DNA of 64,000 bases from Primulina eburnea (GCF_022965805.1 NC_133108.1:20613545-20677544); one strand, 5' to 3'; positions 1-11,942 are shown, numbered from the stretch's first letter. Notes: generated by a model from the letters alone, not told the origin. Program-made: numbers and translations.

Positions 1-2314
1 TAATCATTTTCTGTTTTCATGCACGTAATATAATTAACTGGCATAATGAAAAATCCTGTAATTTTACCAACTGGATTGGATTGGATCGTCCCCAGGCTCG
101 CTGCAACCTAACTGTGCTATGAAAAATATGCAATAGCTTAAACATGACCAACTACGCAATTTACGTTCAAAAGATGCGACTATGATGCCTAATGACTTCC
201 CATTTAATCATGACTCCGAACCAACCTGAATCGACACTGAACCGACATAAAGTCATGATTAAAATACGCTTAAAATACCGAAATAATGCACCTATAATGA
301 TGATGGTCGAAATCTAGGTGAAATGGAGGCCAAAAACATGAAACGCTCTTTCGAGAGTCAATTTGACACATCGCACCGTAAATTCTCGTACGACCTCAAA
401 AATGATCCGAATCACGAACAGTCAAAAACATGACCTTCCTAACTCAATGGGGCACTGTCCAGTCCAAGGCCATAGGCTAAAAGCCGACCGAGTACTCGAA
501 CGAGCCTCCGAATCGACACAGCAACTTGCTGTATAATTCCAGCAACTGTACAATCGTGTATCTTGTGTTGTTTTCGAGACTACCGGCCATTGGGGCGTGA
601 ACCACCGACCAGAGACTCTTACCAACATCCCAAGGAGTGATTTGAACCATGGCTAAGGGCCCTAGGTCAGACACAATCCGCGTCACACCAAAACTCAACC
701 GAAACTCCAACCGAGAACCAACGTGCATGCGTGTGTAGTGTTTTGCCTTGATCGATGTCTTGCGTCGTTCCAGTGGCCATTTGATTGACCATGGCCCGAT
801 CTAGACTTCTAGGAGCATGATATGAACCGTGGCTAAGGGTCATAGGCCAACCAAGATCCATACCAAGCAACAAAAGAAACAAAACCATATGCTGAAAAAT
901 GGAAGGGGCCGAAGGGTTATAGGGGGCTGTTTTGATGTTTTGATTAAAAACCGATGAGCCATGGACCAAGCCACCAAAAGGGCGACTTAGTCACGTCTTA
1001 GACATGCTAGGGGAGTGATCTAACCATGGCTATAGCCCTTGGGGCAGCTAAAATCAGATCCTTCCTCCTTGCCATCAAAACTGAATTTCGAAACTCATAA
1101 TGGACCAAATGAGAAGTTGCTGTCCATTTCTGAATTTCCAGCAACAAGGGGCTTGAACGAACGGACCAATCTGATCCTAATACCTCCTATTACGTGTACA
1201 TATGTCGCCTTGGGAGCTTGGAGTCGAACCAATCACCTGAAACTCACAAACCAAGAAAAACGTGAAGCTTGCCAAGGAATATCAAAAATTCTGCATGTGT
1301 TGTTTCAAAATGTTTTGACATGGATCTCGATTTTTGCTTGAATAAACATGATCATGTACTGAAAAATAAATGATAATATGACTTGATTGAGGTTTGAAAG
1401 AATCTAGACATGCCTTGGTTATCGTTTCGAAAATAAAATGAACGAAAACGACGACGACGCGGCACGGAGGAGTGGAACGCTTCTCTACCTTTCCTTGTTC
1501 TCGATTTCTCCTACCTTCCTAGCTATTGAATCCACGGTTTATAATCTGAAAAGGGGCTGCTGAATGGTGCTGATTTCGGTGGGGAGGGAGAGGATTGAGT
1601 GGTTAGTGGAGTGAGGGAAGTGGGTGCAAGATATTAGGAAGAATCAAGACCAAGTCCACTCTCATTTGAATTTTGAATTCTTGTTGCTATCAAATGATCA
1701 CATGGGTGCTTCTAGAGTGTGATGACCGATCATCCATGCCAACTTAGACTAGGATAAGCTCTTTAATTAATTAAATGGTGTTAAACAAATTGGAGGGATT
1801 ATCCTACTAATTAAATATCAAGAAGTGGTCAAGGTTTGATGAGTTGGCAAAGAGTTTGTCTAAACAATAAGGGGTGACCGAAATTTCACTAATAAAAATA
1901 AGTGGGAAGTGTTGTTTATTTACTAACTTAATAACTCTTAAAAGCCACACTAATCCCTTAAATAATTTAGTGAATAAAACCCTTAATTATGCAAGTTAAA
2001 TGGGCTTATTTCTTAATCACCTCAAGTAATTAAATTAAATCCTCAAACCTCCTTTTTAACTTAATTGAACTTACTTGCTAGCTAAATTAACTTCTGGAAA
2101 TATTTCTCGAATCTTAATTCTATCTCAAAACTCCAACTCCAGTCCGGCCTCACTGAAATAACTGAAATGCTAAAAATCAAACTACTGAACTGAAATAATA
2201 AAATAATTAACTTCAAAGAAATGCATTTAAAATAATCATGCAATGAAGTCAATTAAATTTTAAAAATCTAGAATTATGCATGGCTTATACGTAGACTGAT
2301 TTACGGGTTCTACA
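1..2314 (-). repeat. 3' LTR of element A, incomplete at the window edge
   Basis: The right end on the plus strand is ...GGGTTCTACA, next to a polypurine tract. The stretch 1525-2314 matches the 5' LTR at 7291-8081. The rest (1-1524) has no counterpart in that 5' LTR, but its far end resembles the solo LTR at 25736-28949: the word GTTAATTATATTACGTGCAT (minus strand, around positions 19-38) recurs near 28079-28098. By that comparison the full LTR would be about 3.2 kb and about 0.85 kb lies outside the window. Short ORFs inside show no recognisable protein. Confidence 0.85.
540..1040 (-). repeat. About 180-base degenerate repeats inside LTR A
   Basis: A phrase of the form AGGAGTGATTTGAACCATGG recurs, with changes, at 631-660, 811-840 (exactly 180 bases later) and 1009-1038 (about 199 later). 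The sequence between the first two copies is also partly alike. This looks like an old tandem duplication within the LTR. Confidence 0.6.
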
Positions 2315-2315
2315 A

Positions 2316-2328
2316 TCCTTCCCCCCTT
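2316..2328 (-). other. Polypurine tract of element A
   Basis: On the minus strand this reads AAGGGGGGAAGGA and abuts the start of the 3' LTR (TGTAGAACCCG). It is the expected primer for plus-strand DNA synthesis. Confidence 0.85.
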
Positions 2329-2350
2329 AAAAGAAATTTCGTCTTCGAAA

Positions 2351-5300
2351 TTATAACTCACCGAATAACTCGGGGTAACGCTCTCTCATTTCTGACTCAG
2401 ACTCCCACGTAGCTTCCTCCTCAGAATCGTTAAGCCATTTGACTTTGACTCGCTTAACCAGCTTGTTCTGAAGCTTCTTCTCCTGCCGGTCTAGGATCTG
2501 CACTGGTCTCTCCTCATAAGATAAGTTTGGAGTAAGCTGCAATGGCTCAAAGTTCAGCACATGCGAAGGATTCGCCATGTACTTTCTCATCATCGAGACA
2601 TGAAAGACATTGTGTACTCCAGCCAGATTCGGCGGAAGAGCCACACGATAAGCTAGCGTCCCAACTCTGTCGAGGATCTCAAACGGTCCAATGAATCTCA
2701 AACTGAGCTTCCCTTTCTTCCCAAATCGCATGACACCCTTCATAGGTGCCACTTTCACAAAGACATGATCGCCCACTGCAAACTCTAAATCTCTCCTCCG
2801 CTGATCGACATAACTCTTCTTTCGGCTCTGAGCAGTCCTCATCCTATCACGGATCTTGACTACTACCTCTGCTGCCAGCTGGACAATCTCTGGACCCAAC
2901 TCTGCTCTCTCTCCTACCTCATCCCAATGAACAGGAGATATGCACTTGCGGCCATACAGTGCTTCGTACGGAGCCATAACAATGGAAGACTGGAAGCTGT
3001 TGTTATAGGTGAATTCAACCAATGGAAAGTTCGCCTCCCAACTCCCAGAAAAATCAATGACGCAAGCACGAAGAAGATCCTACAAGATCTGAATAACTCG
3101 CTCCGACTGCCCATCTGTCTGCGGATGGAAAGCTGTGCTAAACAGCAACTTCGTACCCAAAGTCGAATGCAAACTCTTCAAAAAGGAGGAAGTGAATCTG
3201 GGATCTCTGTCGGATACGATCGAAACTGGAACACCATGAAGTCGGACTATCTCCCGGTTATACAGCTCTGCATACTGAATCATGGTGAATGTCGTCTTAA
3301 TAGGCAAGAAGTGCGCTGATTTGGTAAGACGATCTACAACCACCCAAATAGCATTCGATCCCCTGGCTGACTTCGGCAATCCGGTCACAAGATCCATGGT
3401 AATGTTCTCCCACTTCCACTCGGGAATAGGAAGAGGCTTGAGCAAACCTGCTGGTCTCTGATGCTCGGCCTTCACTAACTGACAGGTCAGACACTCGGAC
3501 ACAAACCGTCCGATGTACTTCTTCATCCAGGCCACCAATACAATAGCTGCAGATCTTTGTACATCTTCGTACTCCCAGGGTGAATGGAGTACGGGGACAT
3601 ATGGGCCTCTGATAAGATGTCTGCTCAGATAGAATCACTGCTAGGAACCCATATCCTCTCTCGGTATCTCACAATACCGTCGCTGACTGTATACAAGACA
3701 CTGCCCTTGGCTTCATCTCTCTTCTTCCATTGTGCCAATTGCTCATCTGCTGACTGTCCACTGCGAATACGGTCCATAAGAGAAGACTGAATGGTCAAGG
3801 TAGATAGACGAGGAACTCTACCTCGAGGGTAAGTCTCAAGATCAAACCTCTGCATCTCAATCTGAAGAGGTTTCTGAATCGTCAAATGAGCCATCACTGC
3901 GACTTTTCTGCTCAGGGCATCTGCAACTACATTAGCTTTACCCGATTGGTAGCTAATGTCACAGTCGTAGTCTTTCACAAGCTCCAACCAACGCCTCTGA
4001 CGCATGTTCAGCTCATTCTGCGTAAAGAAATACTTGAGGCTCTTGTGGTCGGTAAAGATCTGGCATTTCTATCCATACAGATAGTGCCTCCAAATCTTCA
4101 AGGCAAAAACTACTGCGGCCAACTCTAGATCATGGGTGGGGTAGTTCTTCTCGTGGATTTTCAGCTGTCGAGAAGCATATGCTATCACTCTCCCATGCTG
4201 CATCAATACTACGCCAAGACCGAGCTTCGAAGCATCGGTATACAGAACAAACTCGCCGGGTCCTGACGGTGTGGCCAAAGTTGGTGCTGAAATAAGAGCT
4301 TGCTTCAAAGTATCGAAACTCTTCTGACAGTCATCGCTCCACACGAACTTCACATTTTTCTTGGTCAGTGCTGTGAGTGGAACGGCAATGGAGGAGAATC
4401 CCTGAATGAACTTTCTGTAATATCCTGCTAGCCCAAGAAAACTGCGGATCTCGGATGTATTCTGCGGCACAACCCAATCTCTGACTGCAGCGACTTTCGC
4501 GGGGTCTACCTCAATGCCACTGCTAGAAACAATGTGGCCCCAGAACGCCACCTTCTCTAACCAGAATTCGCATTTACTGAACTTTGCGAATAACTTGTGC
4601 TTCTGCAAGGTCTGCAGCACTGTGGTTAGATGTCTGATGTGATCCTCCCGACTCTTTGAGTAGACGAGAATGTCATCTATGAACACTATCACAAACTGGT
4701 CGAGGTACGGCTGAAATACGCGATTCATGAGATCCATGATGATCGCTGGCACATTCGTCAGACCGAACGACATCACTTGGAACTCGTAGTGACCATAACG
4801 AGTCCTGAAAGCAGTCTTCGAGACATCAGCATCTCTCACCCTCAACTGGTGATAACCGGAGCGCAGATCTATCTTGGAGAAAATCGAAGCTCCCTGTAAC
4901 TGGTCAAACAGATCCTCAATCCTCGGAAGTGGGTATTTATTCTTCACTGTAACCCTGTTCAACTCCCGATAGTCAATGCAAAGCCTCATCGAGCCATCCT
5001 TCTTCTTAACAAACAAGACTGGCGTGCCCCATGGTGAAAAGCTCGGGCGAATGAATTCCTTGTCCAGAAGTTCCTGAATCTGCTTCTTAAGCTCTGCCAT
5101 CTCTGTCGGTGCTAATCGGTACGGCGCTTTGGATATCAGAGCCGTACCTGGCATAAGCTCGATGGAAAACTCCACCTCTCTCTCGAGTGGTATGCCAGAG
5201 ACGTCTTCGGGAAAAACGTCTAAGAAATCTCTGACAATCGGAACATCTGAGGCTGACTGGCTGGGTTCCTCGGGGACAGATAAAAAGGTCGCTAGTAATG

Positions 5301-5729
5301 CCCGACACCCTCTATGCATGAGCTTCCTAGCCTGAACATATGGAATAATGCGCGGTAAAAGAAAGTACCTGTCCGGCTCAAATAAGAATTGCTCCATTCC
5401 AGGCGGTCGGACAAGAACAGATCTCCGCTGGAAGTCTATCAACACTCTGTTCCTCAATAGCCAGTCCATCCCTAGGATGATGTCAAATTCTGGCATCGGT
5501 AGCACGATCAGATCCGCATAAACAAAGTTACCGTGCAGCTCCATATCTATATCTTGGATAACATTGGTAGCTGCCATCTCCTCGCCTGACGGCAACACTA
5601 CTAAAAAGGCTATGTCTAGCCCAATGGTCTTGATCTTGAGAAAATTTGCAAAGACCTCCGAAATAAACGAGTGAGTGGCCCCTGAATCTATCAAGGCCTT
5701 GGCAGAGGAACCAGATATGAAAATTCTCC
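2351..5729 (-). pseudogene. pol: Element A pol: protease, RT, RNase H, integrase, chromodomain (broken)
   Basis: Protease has the active site [13 protein letters not shown] (near 5690). Reverse transcriptase keeps the catalytic FIDD in [11 protein letters not shown] (near 4670) and is followed by RNase H ([18 protein letters not shown]). Integrase shows ITMDLVTGLP, SDRDPRF and [11 protein letters not shown], which carry the expected D, D, E residues. The C-terminal RPVQILDRQEKKL ... EEATWE segment is the chromodomain-like tail of Tekay/Del elements. The coding start is set by the splice acceptor at 5730, not by an ATG. Breaks: nonsense codons at about 4066 (after HYLYG), 3623 (after SSDSI) and 3079 (after VIQIL), and a one-base loss near 3530 in YWWPG. 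Not functional. Confidence 0.92.
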
Positions 5730-5929
5730 CTGAAAGATCGGAACTCTAAGTTGAATCCCACTACAAGAACTAAACTTATAGACATGCAAAGGCCAAAGTT
5801 CTTCTAACATAATTCCCCCAAAATAAATCTGAGTAGAGCATGCAATCCTATAACAGTTCTAAGTTCAAAAATCTAAATCCCGGTTTCCAAAACGCTGAAA
5901 TTCGAATAATACTCAATGCTTAAAGGTAC
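5730..5929 (-). other. Putative spliceosomal intron between gag and protease, element A
   Basis: On the minus strand the donor is ACAG|GTACCT and the acceptor CTTTCAG|GGAGA. Removing these 200 bases joins ...LLTG to GRIFISG...ALIDSGA in frame. Without splicing, gag ends five codons later (GTFKH, stop at 5913-5915). Introns at the same place can be drawn in elements B, D and E and probably C1. This is inferred from sequence; no transcript was seen. Confidence 0.6.
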
Positions 5930-7031
5930 CTGTCAACAACATAGTCTCTGGGTTTGTTTCCGCCGCATGGAGAGCAAAAACTCTGCCTTGAGTAGGCAGA
6001 TGTCTCTGAGGGCACTGCAGCAACACGTGGTCTGGACTGCCACACTTAAAACACTTTCTTGAGCCAGCCATACACGCTCCAGGATGGCGGCGTGAGCACC
6101 TGGGACAGACTGGGTGCTCAAAAGTCCTCGGGGCTGGGCGCCCCTGCTGCTGCTGCGGCTGCTGGCCTCTGATTCTAGGCGGCCCATGAAATGGCCTCTT
6201 GTTTTGCTGCTGATGCTGATGAGGAGGAGGGCGGTGTGGTACCTGGGCTGGGCGCTTGCCCTGGCGATCCCTCTCGATATCCCGCAGATCCTGCTCTGCG
6301 GCTAGGGCTTTGGAGACCGCAATCTCATAAGTAGCAGGGTCAGACACCCTAACATCCCGGCGCAAGATCGGCCGTAGGCCCACCAGGAAATGCATCAACA
6401 TAGCTCTGGCATCATCCGCTATCAGGGGCACAAAGTGGCAGCTCCTCTCGAACTTACGGATGAACTCCGTAACCGTCATATCTCCTTGCCTCAGACTCAT
6501 AAACTCGGTGGTCAACCTGGTGCGAACTTCCTCCGCAAAATACTTGGAGTAGAAAACCTCCGTGAAGCGTGTCCATGAAAGTGTAGCCAAGGTCAGGGCT
6601 ACCGACGCTCCTTCCCACCATAAGCGGGCGTCTCCAGTGAACAGATAGGTGGCGCATCTGACTCTGTCGGCATCTCCCAGCTCCATAAACTCTAAGATGA
6701 CCTTGAGGGATTTGATCCATCCCTCAGCAATCATGGGGTCAGACGTCCCAGAAAACTCCTTCGGACGCATCTTCATAAACCTCTCATAAACAGCCTCGGG
6801 CCCTGTCGGACTGGCTGCGGCTGCGGCTATGGCTGCGGCATTGTTCCCCGCAAACTGTGGGAAGAACTGCGGTATCCCAGCTAGCATCTGGGCATTCATG
6901 TCAGGTGGGGGTGTAGGTGGAGGTGGAGGAGGAGGAGGAGGTGTCTGCCTCTCTTGTCTCTGATCGTCATCGTCCTCGCGACGGTGCTCGCCACCACCTC
7001 TCGGGCGTCCTACTTGGCGTCTAGGGGGCAT
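5930..7031 (-). CDS. gag: Element A Gag (open reading frame intact)
   Basis: Capsid/nucleocapsid protein of a gypsy retrotransposon; it would form the virus-like particle and bind the genomic RNA. The start is the MPPRR ATG at 7031, as in the other families here, although the frame is open 15 codons further upstream. A proline-rich stretch follows at about residues 28-40. The conserved capsid block contains YERFMKMRPKEFSGTSDP and RLWWEGA. The C-terminal zinc knuckle is CFKCGSPDHVLLQC, a perfect C-x2-C-x4-H-x4-C. No stop or frameshift was seen in the 1.1-kb exon, whereas the same element's pol is broken. The 3' end is set by the putative splice donor; unspliced RNA would add five residues. Confidence 0.85.
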
Positions 7032-7254
7032 ATTGTTCCAACATAACCCATACTTAACTAATATGCATAATTCCATAATTTATTTGAAATGAACACTGAA
7101 ATACTGAAAATCTGGTCGAAATTATTTCATGGAAGCATGCTGGCAAAATAATTCATGCTTTAAATAAAATGCTGAACTATAAAATATACAGACCGAAGAC
7201 GTGGCTTCGTGAGCTTCTCACGGTCAGCAGTAGTGTAACCCTATACAGAACATG

Positions 7255-7266
7255 GCTTTGATACCA
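7255..7266 (-). other. tRNA-iMet primer binding site of element A
   Basis: The minus strand reads TGGTATCAAAGC, two bases inside the LTR end. It matches the initiator-methionine tRNA 3' end complement TGGTATCAGAGC with one change (G to A). Confidence 0.85.
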
Positions 7267-7268
7267 AT

Positions 7269-8081
7269 TGTAAAGACCCGAAAATCCTCTATTGAATCCA
7301 CGGTTTATAATCTGAAAAGGGGCTGCTGAATGGTGCTGATTTCGGTGGGGAGGGAGAGGATTGAGTGGTTAGTGGAGTGAGGGAAGTGGGTGCAAGATAT
7401 AAGGAAGAATCAAGACCAAGTCCACTCTCATTTGAATTTTAAATTCTTGTTGCTATCAAATGATCACTTGGGTGCTTCTAGAGTGTTATGACCGATCATC
7501 CATGCCAACTTAGACTAGGATAAGCTCTTTAATTAATTAAATGGTGTTAAACAAATTGGAGGGATTATCCTACTAATTAAATATCAAGAAGGGGTCAAGG
7601 TTTGATGAGTTGGCAAAGAGTTTGTCTAAACAATAAGGGGTGACCGAAATTTCACTAATAAAAATAAGTGGGAAGTGTTGTTTATTTACTAACTTAATAA
7701 CTCTTAAAAGCCTCACTAATCTCTTAAATAATTTAGTGAATAAAACCCTTAATTATGCAAGTTAAATGGGCTTATTTCTTAATCACCTCAAGTAATTAAA
7801 TTAAATCCTCAAACCTCCTTTTTAACTTAATTGAACTTAGTTGCTAGCTAAATTAACTTCTGGAAATATTTCTCGAATCTTAAATTCTATCTCAAAATTC
7901 CAACTCCAGTCCGGCCTCACTGAAATAACTGAAATGCTAAAAATCAAACTACTGAACTGAAATAATAAAATAATTAACTTCAAAGAAATGCATTTGAAAT
8001 AATCATGCAATGAAGTCAATTAAATTTTAAAAATCTAGAATTATGCATGGCTTATACGTAGACTGATTTACGGGTTCTACA
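7269..8081 (-). repeat. 5' LTR of element A, with large internal deletion (813 bp)
   Basis: Starts TGTAAAGACCCG and ends GGGTTCTACA on the plus strand, the typical TG...CA boundaries. The first 20 or so bases match the end of the related solo LTR, then the sequence jumps straight to CTATTGAATCC, which in the 3' LTR lies over 1.5 kb from the window edge. By comparison with the 3.2-kb solo LTR, about 2.4 kb is missing. Confidence 0.85.
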
Positions 8082-8320
8082 TTTATTGTGGGTGAACTCC
8101 ACTAGAAGTAGTTTCGATTCCCAAATCCTGTGGAAATCGATCACGCATGCTCGGAGTAGATCATCTAATATATGTATGACTCTCTCGGACTGACCGTCGG
8201 TCTGAGAATGTAATGCGGTACTGAATAGTAGTTTAGTGCCCAACGCTGCATGTAAACTCTTCCAAAATGACGAAGTGAAACATGTGTCTCGGTCCGACAC
8301 TATAGACACTGGAATACCAT
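8082..8320 (-). pseudogene. pol: Integrase fragment of an older gypsy element
   Basis: The minus strand codes for integrase core sequence from SIVSDRD through [10 protein letters not shown] to VEFTHNK, matching other integrases in this window. DPRF is changed to DTCF. The rest was cut off by element A on one side and an LTR of family C on the other. It is one of the oldest layers here. Confidence 0.85.
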
Positions 8321-8666
8321 TGAAACGAACCTTACTTTTTTATTTTAAAATTCTACATTTTTTTTATATCTATTAATTCCAAAATAATCATTTATAAATA
8401 ACTTATCATTTCCAAAAATCAAAATAATTTAATAATTTGAATCTCTATTACAAAAAATCCCTAAAATCATTGATTACCAAAAATTCAACTTCTACCTTTT
8501 AACATGTTAAAAATTAACTTCAAAATAAAGCATAAAATCTCTAATAATATCCTTACCAAACTTTGCCTATCAATCTAGTACATAAATAAATGTCCCTCGG
8601 GAATGTACAATCGTACTTGATCCACTCAAGCGTCAGCGCCTCCCTCAAAATCATCATCACCTGCAG
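8321..8666 (-). repeat. Partial LTR of family C, cut by element B
   Basis: Begins TGAAACGAACCTTAC, like the LTR ends at 63732 (TGAAATGACCCTCAC) and 60532, and stays alignable with 60540-60890 through AATGTACAATCGTACTTGATC and CATCATCACCTGCAG. It stops where element B begins at 8667. It could be a solo LTR in the integrase fragment, or the distant 3' LTR of C1; the sequence does not decide. Confidence 0.7.
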
Positions 8667-8890
8667 TGTAATATCCAAAATTAAGACAACGTAATCCAAC
8701 TGCATGCAAATCTAGGAAATATGAAAAATGACTAACTAATTGATTTTAATTCCTTAATTGATTATATGACATACATGATTACATGTTAAATATGATTTTA
8801 TTATCATTATGCATAAAACTTTATTTTCAAGGATTATTCAAGTTGTGATCGAGGAACGGAGACCGAGGGCTGAAAAACGTAAAATATTTT

Positions 8891-9257
8891 AATTTCTTCT
8901 TCCAACCCTTCGAGCGTCCCATTCATTTTCATTCCCGAGGAAGTGCATATTTTACCCGGAAGGAAGAGATAAGAGGGCCCTATGGAGAATGTGTTGTATT
9001 CTCCGATTTTCTCAATAATAGCTTGGTCCACAGCAGCATTAACCGCATTTTATATGTTTCGGATCTATTCAATTCTTTTTTTTTTCTCTACTCGGACCAA
9101 CCCGCCTACTTGGCTTTTTGAATTCATTGGATCCTTTTCCGCGTTCGAGAATCCCCTCCCTTCTTCCACTATCCCTCCGTCACCCCAGAATGAAAGGGGT
9201 AATCTCGTAGTTCTTGTTCTGTGAAGATTTGTCCATTTTTCGGGGTCTCAAAGGGGC
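8891..9257 (+). other. Probable plastid-derived insert (ndhF-like fragment) in LTR B
   Basis: The two other LTR copies of this family run straight from AAAAT...TTTTA to TTAAATAATT, while this copy has about 367 extra bases of different character. From about 8994 the plus strand codes for [14 protein letters not shown] and then TAFYMFRIY, which I recognise as the conserved C-terminal part of plastid NdhF (NADH dehydrogenase subunit 5). The remainder, including the GC-richer tail after 9090, is not assigned and may come from a second organellar site. The fragment has no start context and is not a gene. Confidence 0.7.
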
Positions 9258-10097
9258 GTTAAATAATTAATTTTAATTATTTAAAATATGGTCGATGGTT
9301 TTTCATATTTTTGAAAATAAGGAGTTTTGAGGTAATTTTATACGCCGAGACGTAAACTTTAACGGTGTTGGTTTTTCAACAAAAATATGAACTTTTTGGC
9401 AACCGGATATTAAATTTATAACATTATTTTAACAAAACTATTTTTAATATTTTAATTAAATCTTAATCAAGCTTTAATGGGCCTAATTGGTATGCTTAAT
9501 AGGCCTAAGCCTTGTTAGTTGATTTTTATTATATTTAAATTGTTAAACCCTACTCTAAACCATCACAAAGTCACGCCTTTTTACTGAAAACCCACCCCAT
9601 ACACACGACAACACAAACATATTATTCTGAGGAAAATTTGGATGGGAGCTTCAAGGATTCAGCCTAGGGTTTTCCTCGTCGTCGTTCCTCAATCGCCATC
9701 GAATATTCTAGCGTTTAAATTGCAAAGGCACGCCATACATCTCCTTTTCTCATCTATCAGATTGCATTATCGTTTTAATTACGTCGTATGAAAACATGGT
9801 GTTCTTATTATGGTTTTCGGATTTCTGCATACACATGAGTCCAACTAATGGTTTTATGTTCCAAATCATGTTCTATAAGTATCAAGGGGCTGCCATGATG
9901 TTACGATATGAACAAGGGATGTTTCTTCATGATTTTCAGGGTTCTAAGACATCACCATACACGTTAAACAACAAGCAAACCAAGCTGGTGTCGGTTTTCT
10001 GTCATGGGGTTTGGGGGTTCAGTTTTCATGGTCAAGGGGCTGGCTAGGTCTTGGCTTATGGTCAGCGCTAGACAGGGACGGGGTTCAGTCGAGGGAA

Positions 10098-10161
10098 GAG
10101 TCCTAGCCAAGCTAGGACTCGGGTAAGAGGGCTGGGAGGAGTCCTTGCTAACAAGGACTCC
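10098..10161 (+). repeat. Two perfect hairpins inside a larger foldback, LTR B
   Basis: GAGTCCTAGC pairs with GCTAGGACTC across the loop CAA (10098-10120). GGAGTCCTTG pairs with CAAGGACTCC across CTAA (10138-10161). CTCGGGTA (10118-10125) can also pair with TACCCGAG just after the second hairpin. The same folds recur in the other B LTR at about 46523-46594. Confidence 0.8.
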
Positions 10162-11930
10162 TACCCGAGAGCCCTTGTGCAGCGCGCAGCTTGCGCAGAT
10201 TGTGCAGGGAGGTGGGCTCGGTCCAGGGCTCAGAGGTTGGGCTAGGTCGAGTCTTTAAGGTCATAGGAAGGTGCACTAGAAGTTGGTTCAGGGGCTGAGT
10301 CGCGGGTAAAGTCCTAGGCGCGCAACTAGGAGTCCTTGTATTTGGGGGCTCTCGGCCGCAGCATGCATGGAAAAAGGGGACACGGTTTTAAGTTGTGGTT
10401 GGATCCTAAGGGTTCCAAGGGTCCATTAGGGTGCCTTAGAGGGGTTGGTCAGGGTTTGGTCCATCAAGGCTCAGGCAAGGCTGGAGAAATTCACACCATG
10501 GCTCGAGAGGTTCAATCATAGGTCAAGTGAGGGTTTTTAAAGTTAAAAATAATCGAAACACGGCTCACGCGGGTCGAGTCGTGGTTCATAAGGGCTGAAA
10601 TAATATAAAAATTCTAAGTTTTGAATTTTTTATATTAAAGTTGAAATTTTTCGGGATTAAAACACATTCAAAACGACTAATTACGAATTAAATAAAAAGT
10701 ATTGTATTTAGTCTAAATAAAATTATGGAGATTTTAATATAGGCTTATATAATTATTTGGGTCATGTTAGAGTCAATGAAATCAAGAAAAAGTTAAAACT
10801 GAGGAATTTTCGTCTATGGGTAAAACGGTCTTTTTACACCTAAAAATTAGTAAACGTCATGGCAGTGCTCTGAATGCTGTTTTATATGCTAATTATGATT
10901 ATTTCAAATGGATAGGAATATTACATGTTAAATTATGATTTTTAAATGTCTATTAATTTTGATGATTTAAGGTTGATATTTAAAAGACATGTTGCATTCT
11001 TGGTTTCAGAAACAAAAAAAATGATATGTTATGCATGATTTTTATAAAGTAATGAAAATGTAAAACATTGAAAGAAGTGAAGTTATTGTGACTATTGAGG
11101 ATATGAGGACAAGAATGGGAATATCATGAGGGAAAAGGCCCTAGAGAGATCTCATTTATGGGAAAAGGCCCTAGAAAAAGCCCGACAATCGTATTTCCAT
11201 TCGAATGAGGATAGGCCAAGGCCCAGTTGACCGGTGAGAGTATTGCTGGTGTCCCCTCCGCCCAGTACTGTGGTTACATGTAGATGGATCCATCGAATTT
11301 TTGAGAATTGAGGAAAGTCACAATTAACGATCTGAATTCAATTAATTAAAAGGAAAGAGAAAAAATGTTTATATCATGATAAAAGTTTTTATGTTATGTT
11401 GAGGAAAAGGAAAAAGGTTAAAGTTTATGTTATGCATGTCATGAAGATGTTATTTTTACCTAAAAGTATTTTCACTGTTGCTTGTGGTTTATACGTATGA
11501 TTTGTTATAAAGATTATGGTGTGTTAAGTCTTTAGACTCACTCGATGTGCTGGATGCGGGTGAGTTTGAGGGAGGTATTGATGGTTGATTTGGCTGGACC
11601 GAAGGTGCACATAACCCGAAAACCAGCGCTTCTACTTTTCTGAACTCATGATTTATGATCACGATTTACGTTGAAATATTTTTAAGACTATTTATTTATG
11701 CTTTTGAGTGGTATTTGAGAGGATGATACTTTTCATGTTAATTTCTTTTTAGGTTTAGTAAAAAAATTGATGATTTCATGTTTTAACTATTGCAAGTGAT
11801 TTTCAAATACTAGTTGGTTGATTTATTTTAAAAATTGTTTCAAGGTATTTTAAGGTATTTATATATGTACTTTGTAGAGAAAACAAATTTCTAGTAGTTT
11901 TAAAGCAATAAGTTTAAGGGACGTTTCAGT

Positions 11931-11942
11931 TGGTATTAGAGC
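11931..11942 (+). other. tRNA-iMet primer binding site of element B
   Basis: TGGTATTAGAGC lies two bases after the LTR end and differs from the canonical TGGTATCAGAGC by one base. Confidence 0.85.

Larger units (their letters stand above)
1..8081 (-). mobile_element. Element A: Ty3/gypsy chromovirus, 3' LTR runs off the window
   Basis: Read on the minus strand, the order is 5' LTR (8081-7269), primer site, gag, intron, pol ending in a chromodomain-like tail, polypurine tract, 3' LTR (2314 to beyond position 1). This is the Tekay/Del-type chromovirus order. The element sits in an older integrase fragment; the right flank is TTTAT and the matching flank on the left lies outside the window. Over the roughly 790 bases both LTRs share, I counted about 10-11 differences, so the insertion is fairly recent. 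Gag is open but pol has several breaks, so the copy cannot be autonomous. Confidence 0.9.
8667..11928 (+). repeat. 5' LTR of element B (3262 bp, includes an organellar insert)
   Basis: Starts TGTAATATCC and ends GACGTTTCA, followed two bases later by the primer site. It aligns with the truncated 3' LTR at 45461-47117 and, in reverse, with the solo LTR at 40746-43960. It contains a roughly 367-base insertion absent from both other copies, a pair of strong hairpins near 10.1 kb, the box CCCAGTACTGTGG at 11261-11273 and the conserved dyad AGTCTTTAGACT near 11527. The small ORFs here show no known protein. Confidence 0.88.

Noticed and set aside
1039..1341. 100-codon plus-strand ORF
   Set aside because: It lies within the 3' LTR of element A and has no recognisable features.
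8982..9224. 80-codon ORF in LTR B as a real gene
   Set aside because: It is the frame across the ndhF-like organellar insert; it lacks a proper start and continues into unassigned sequence.
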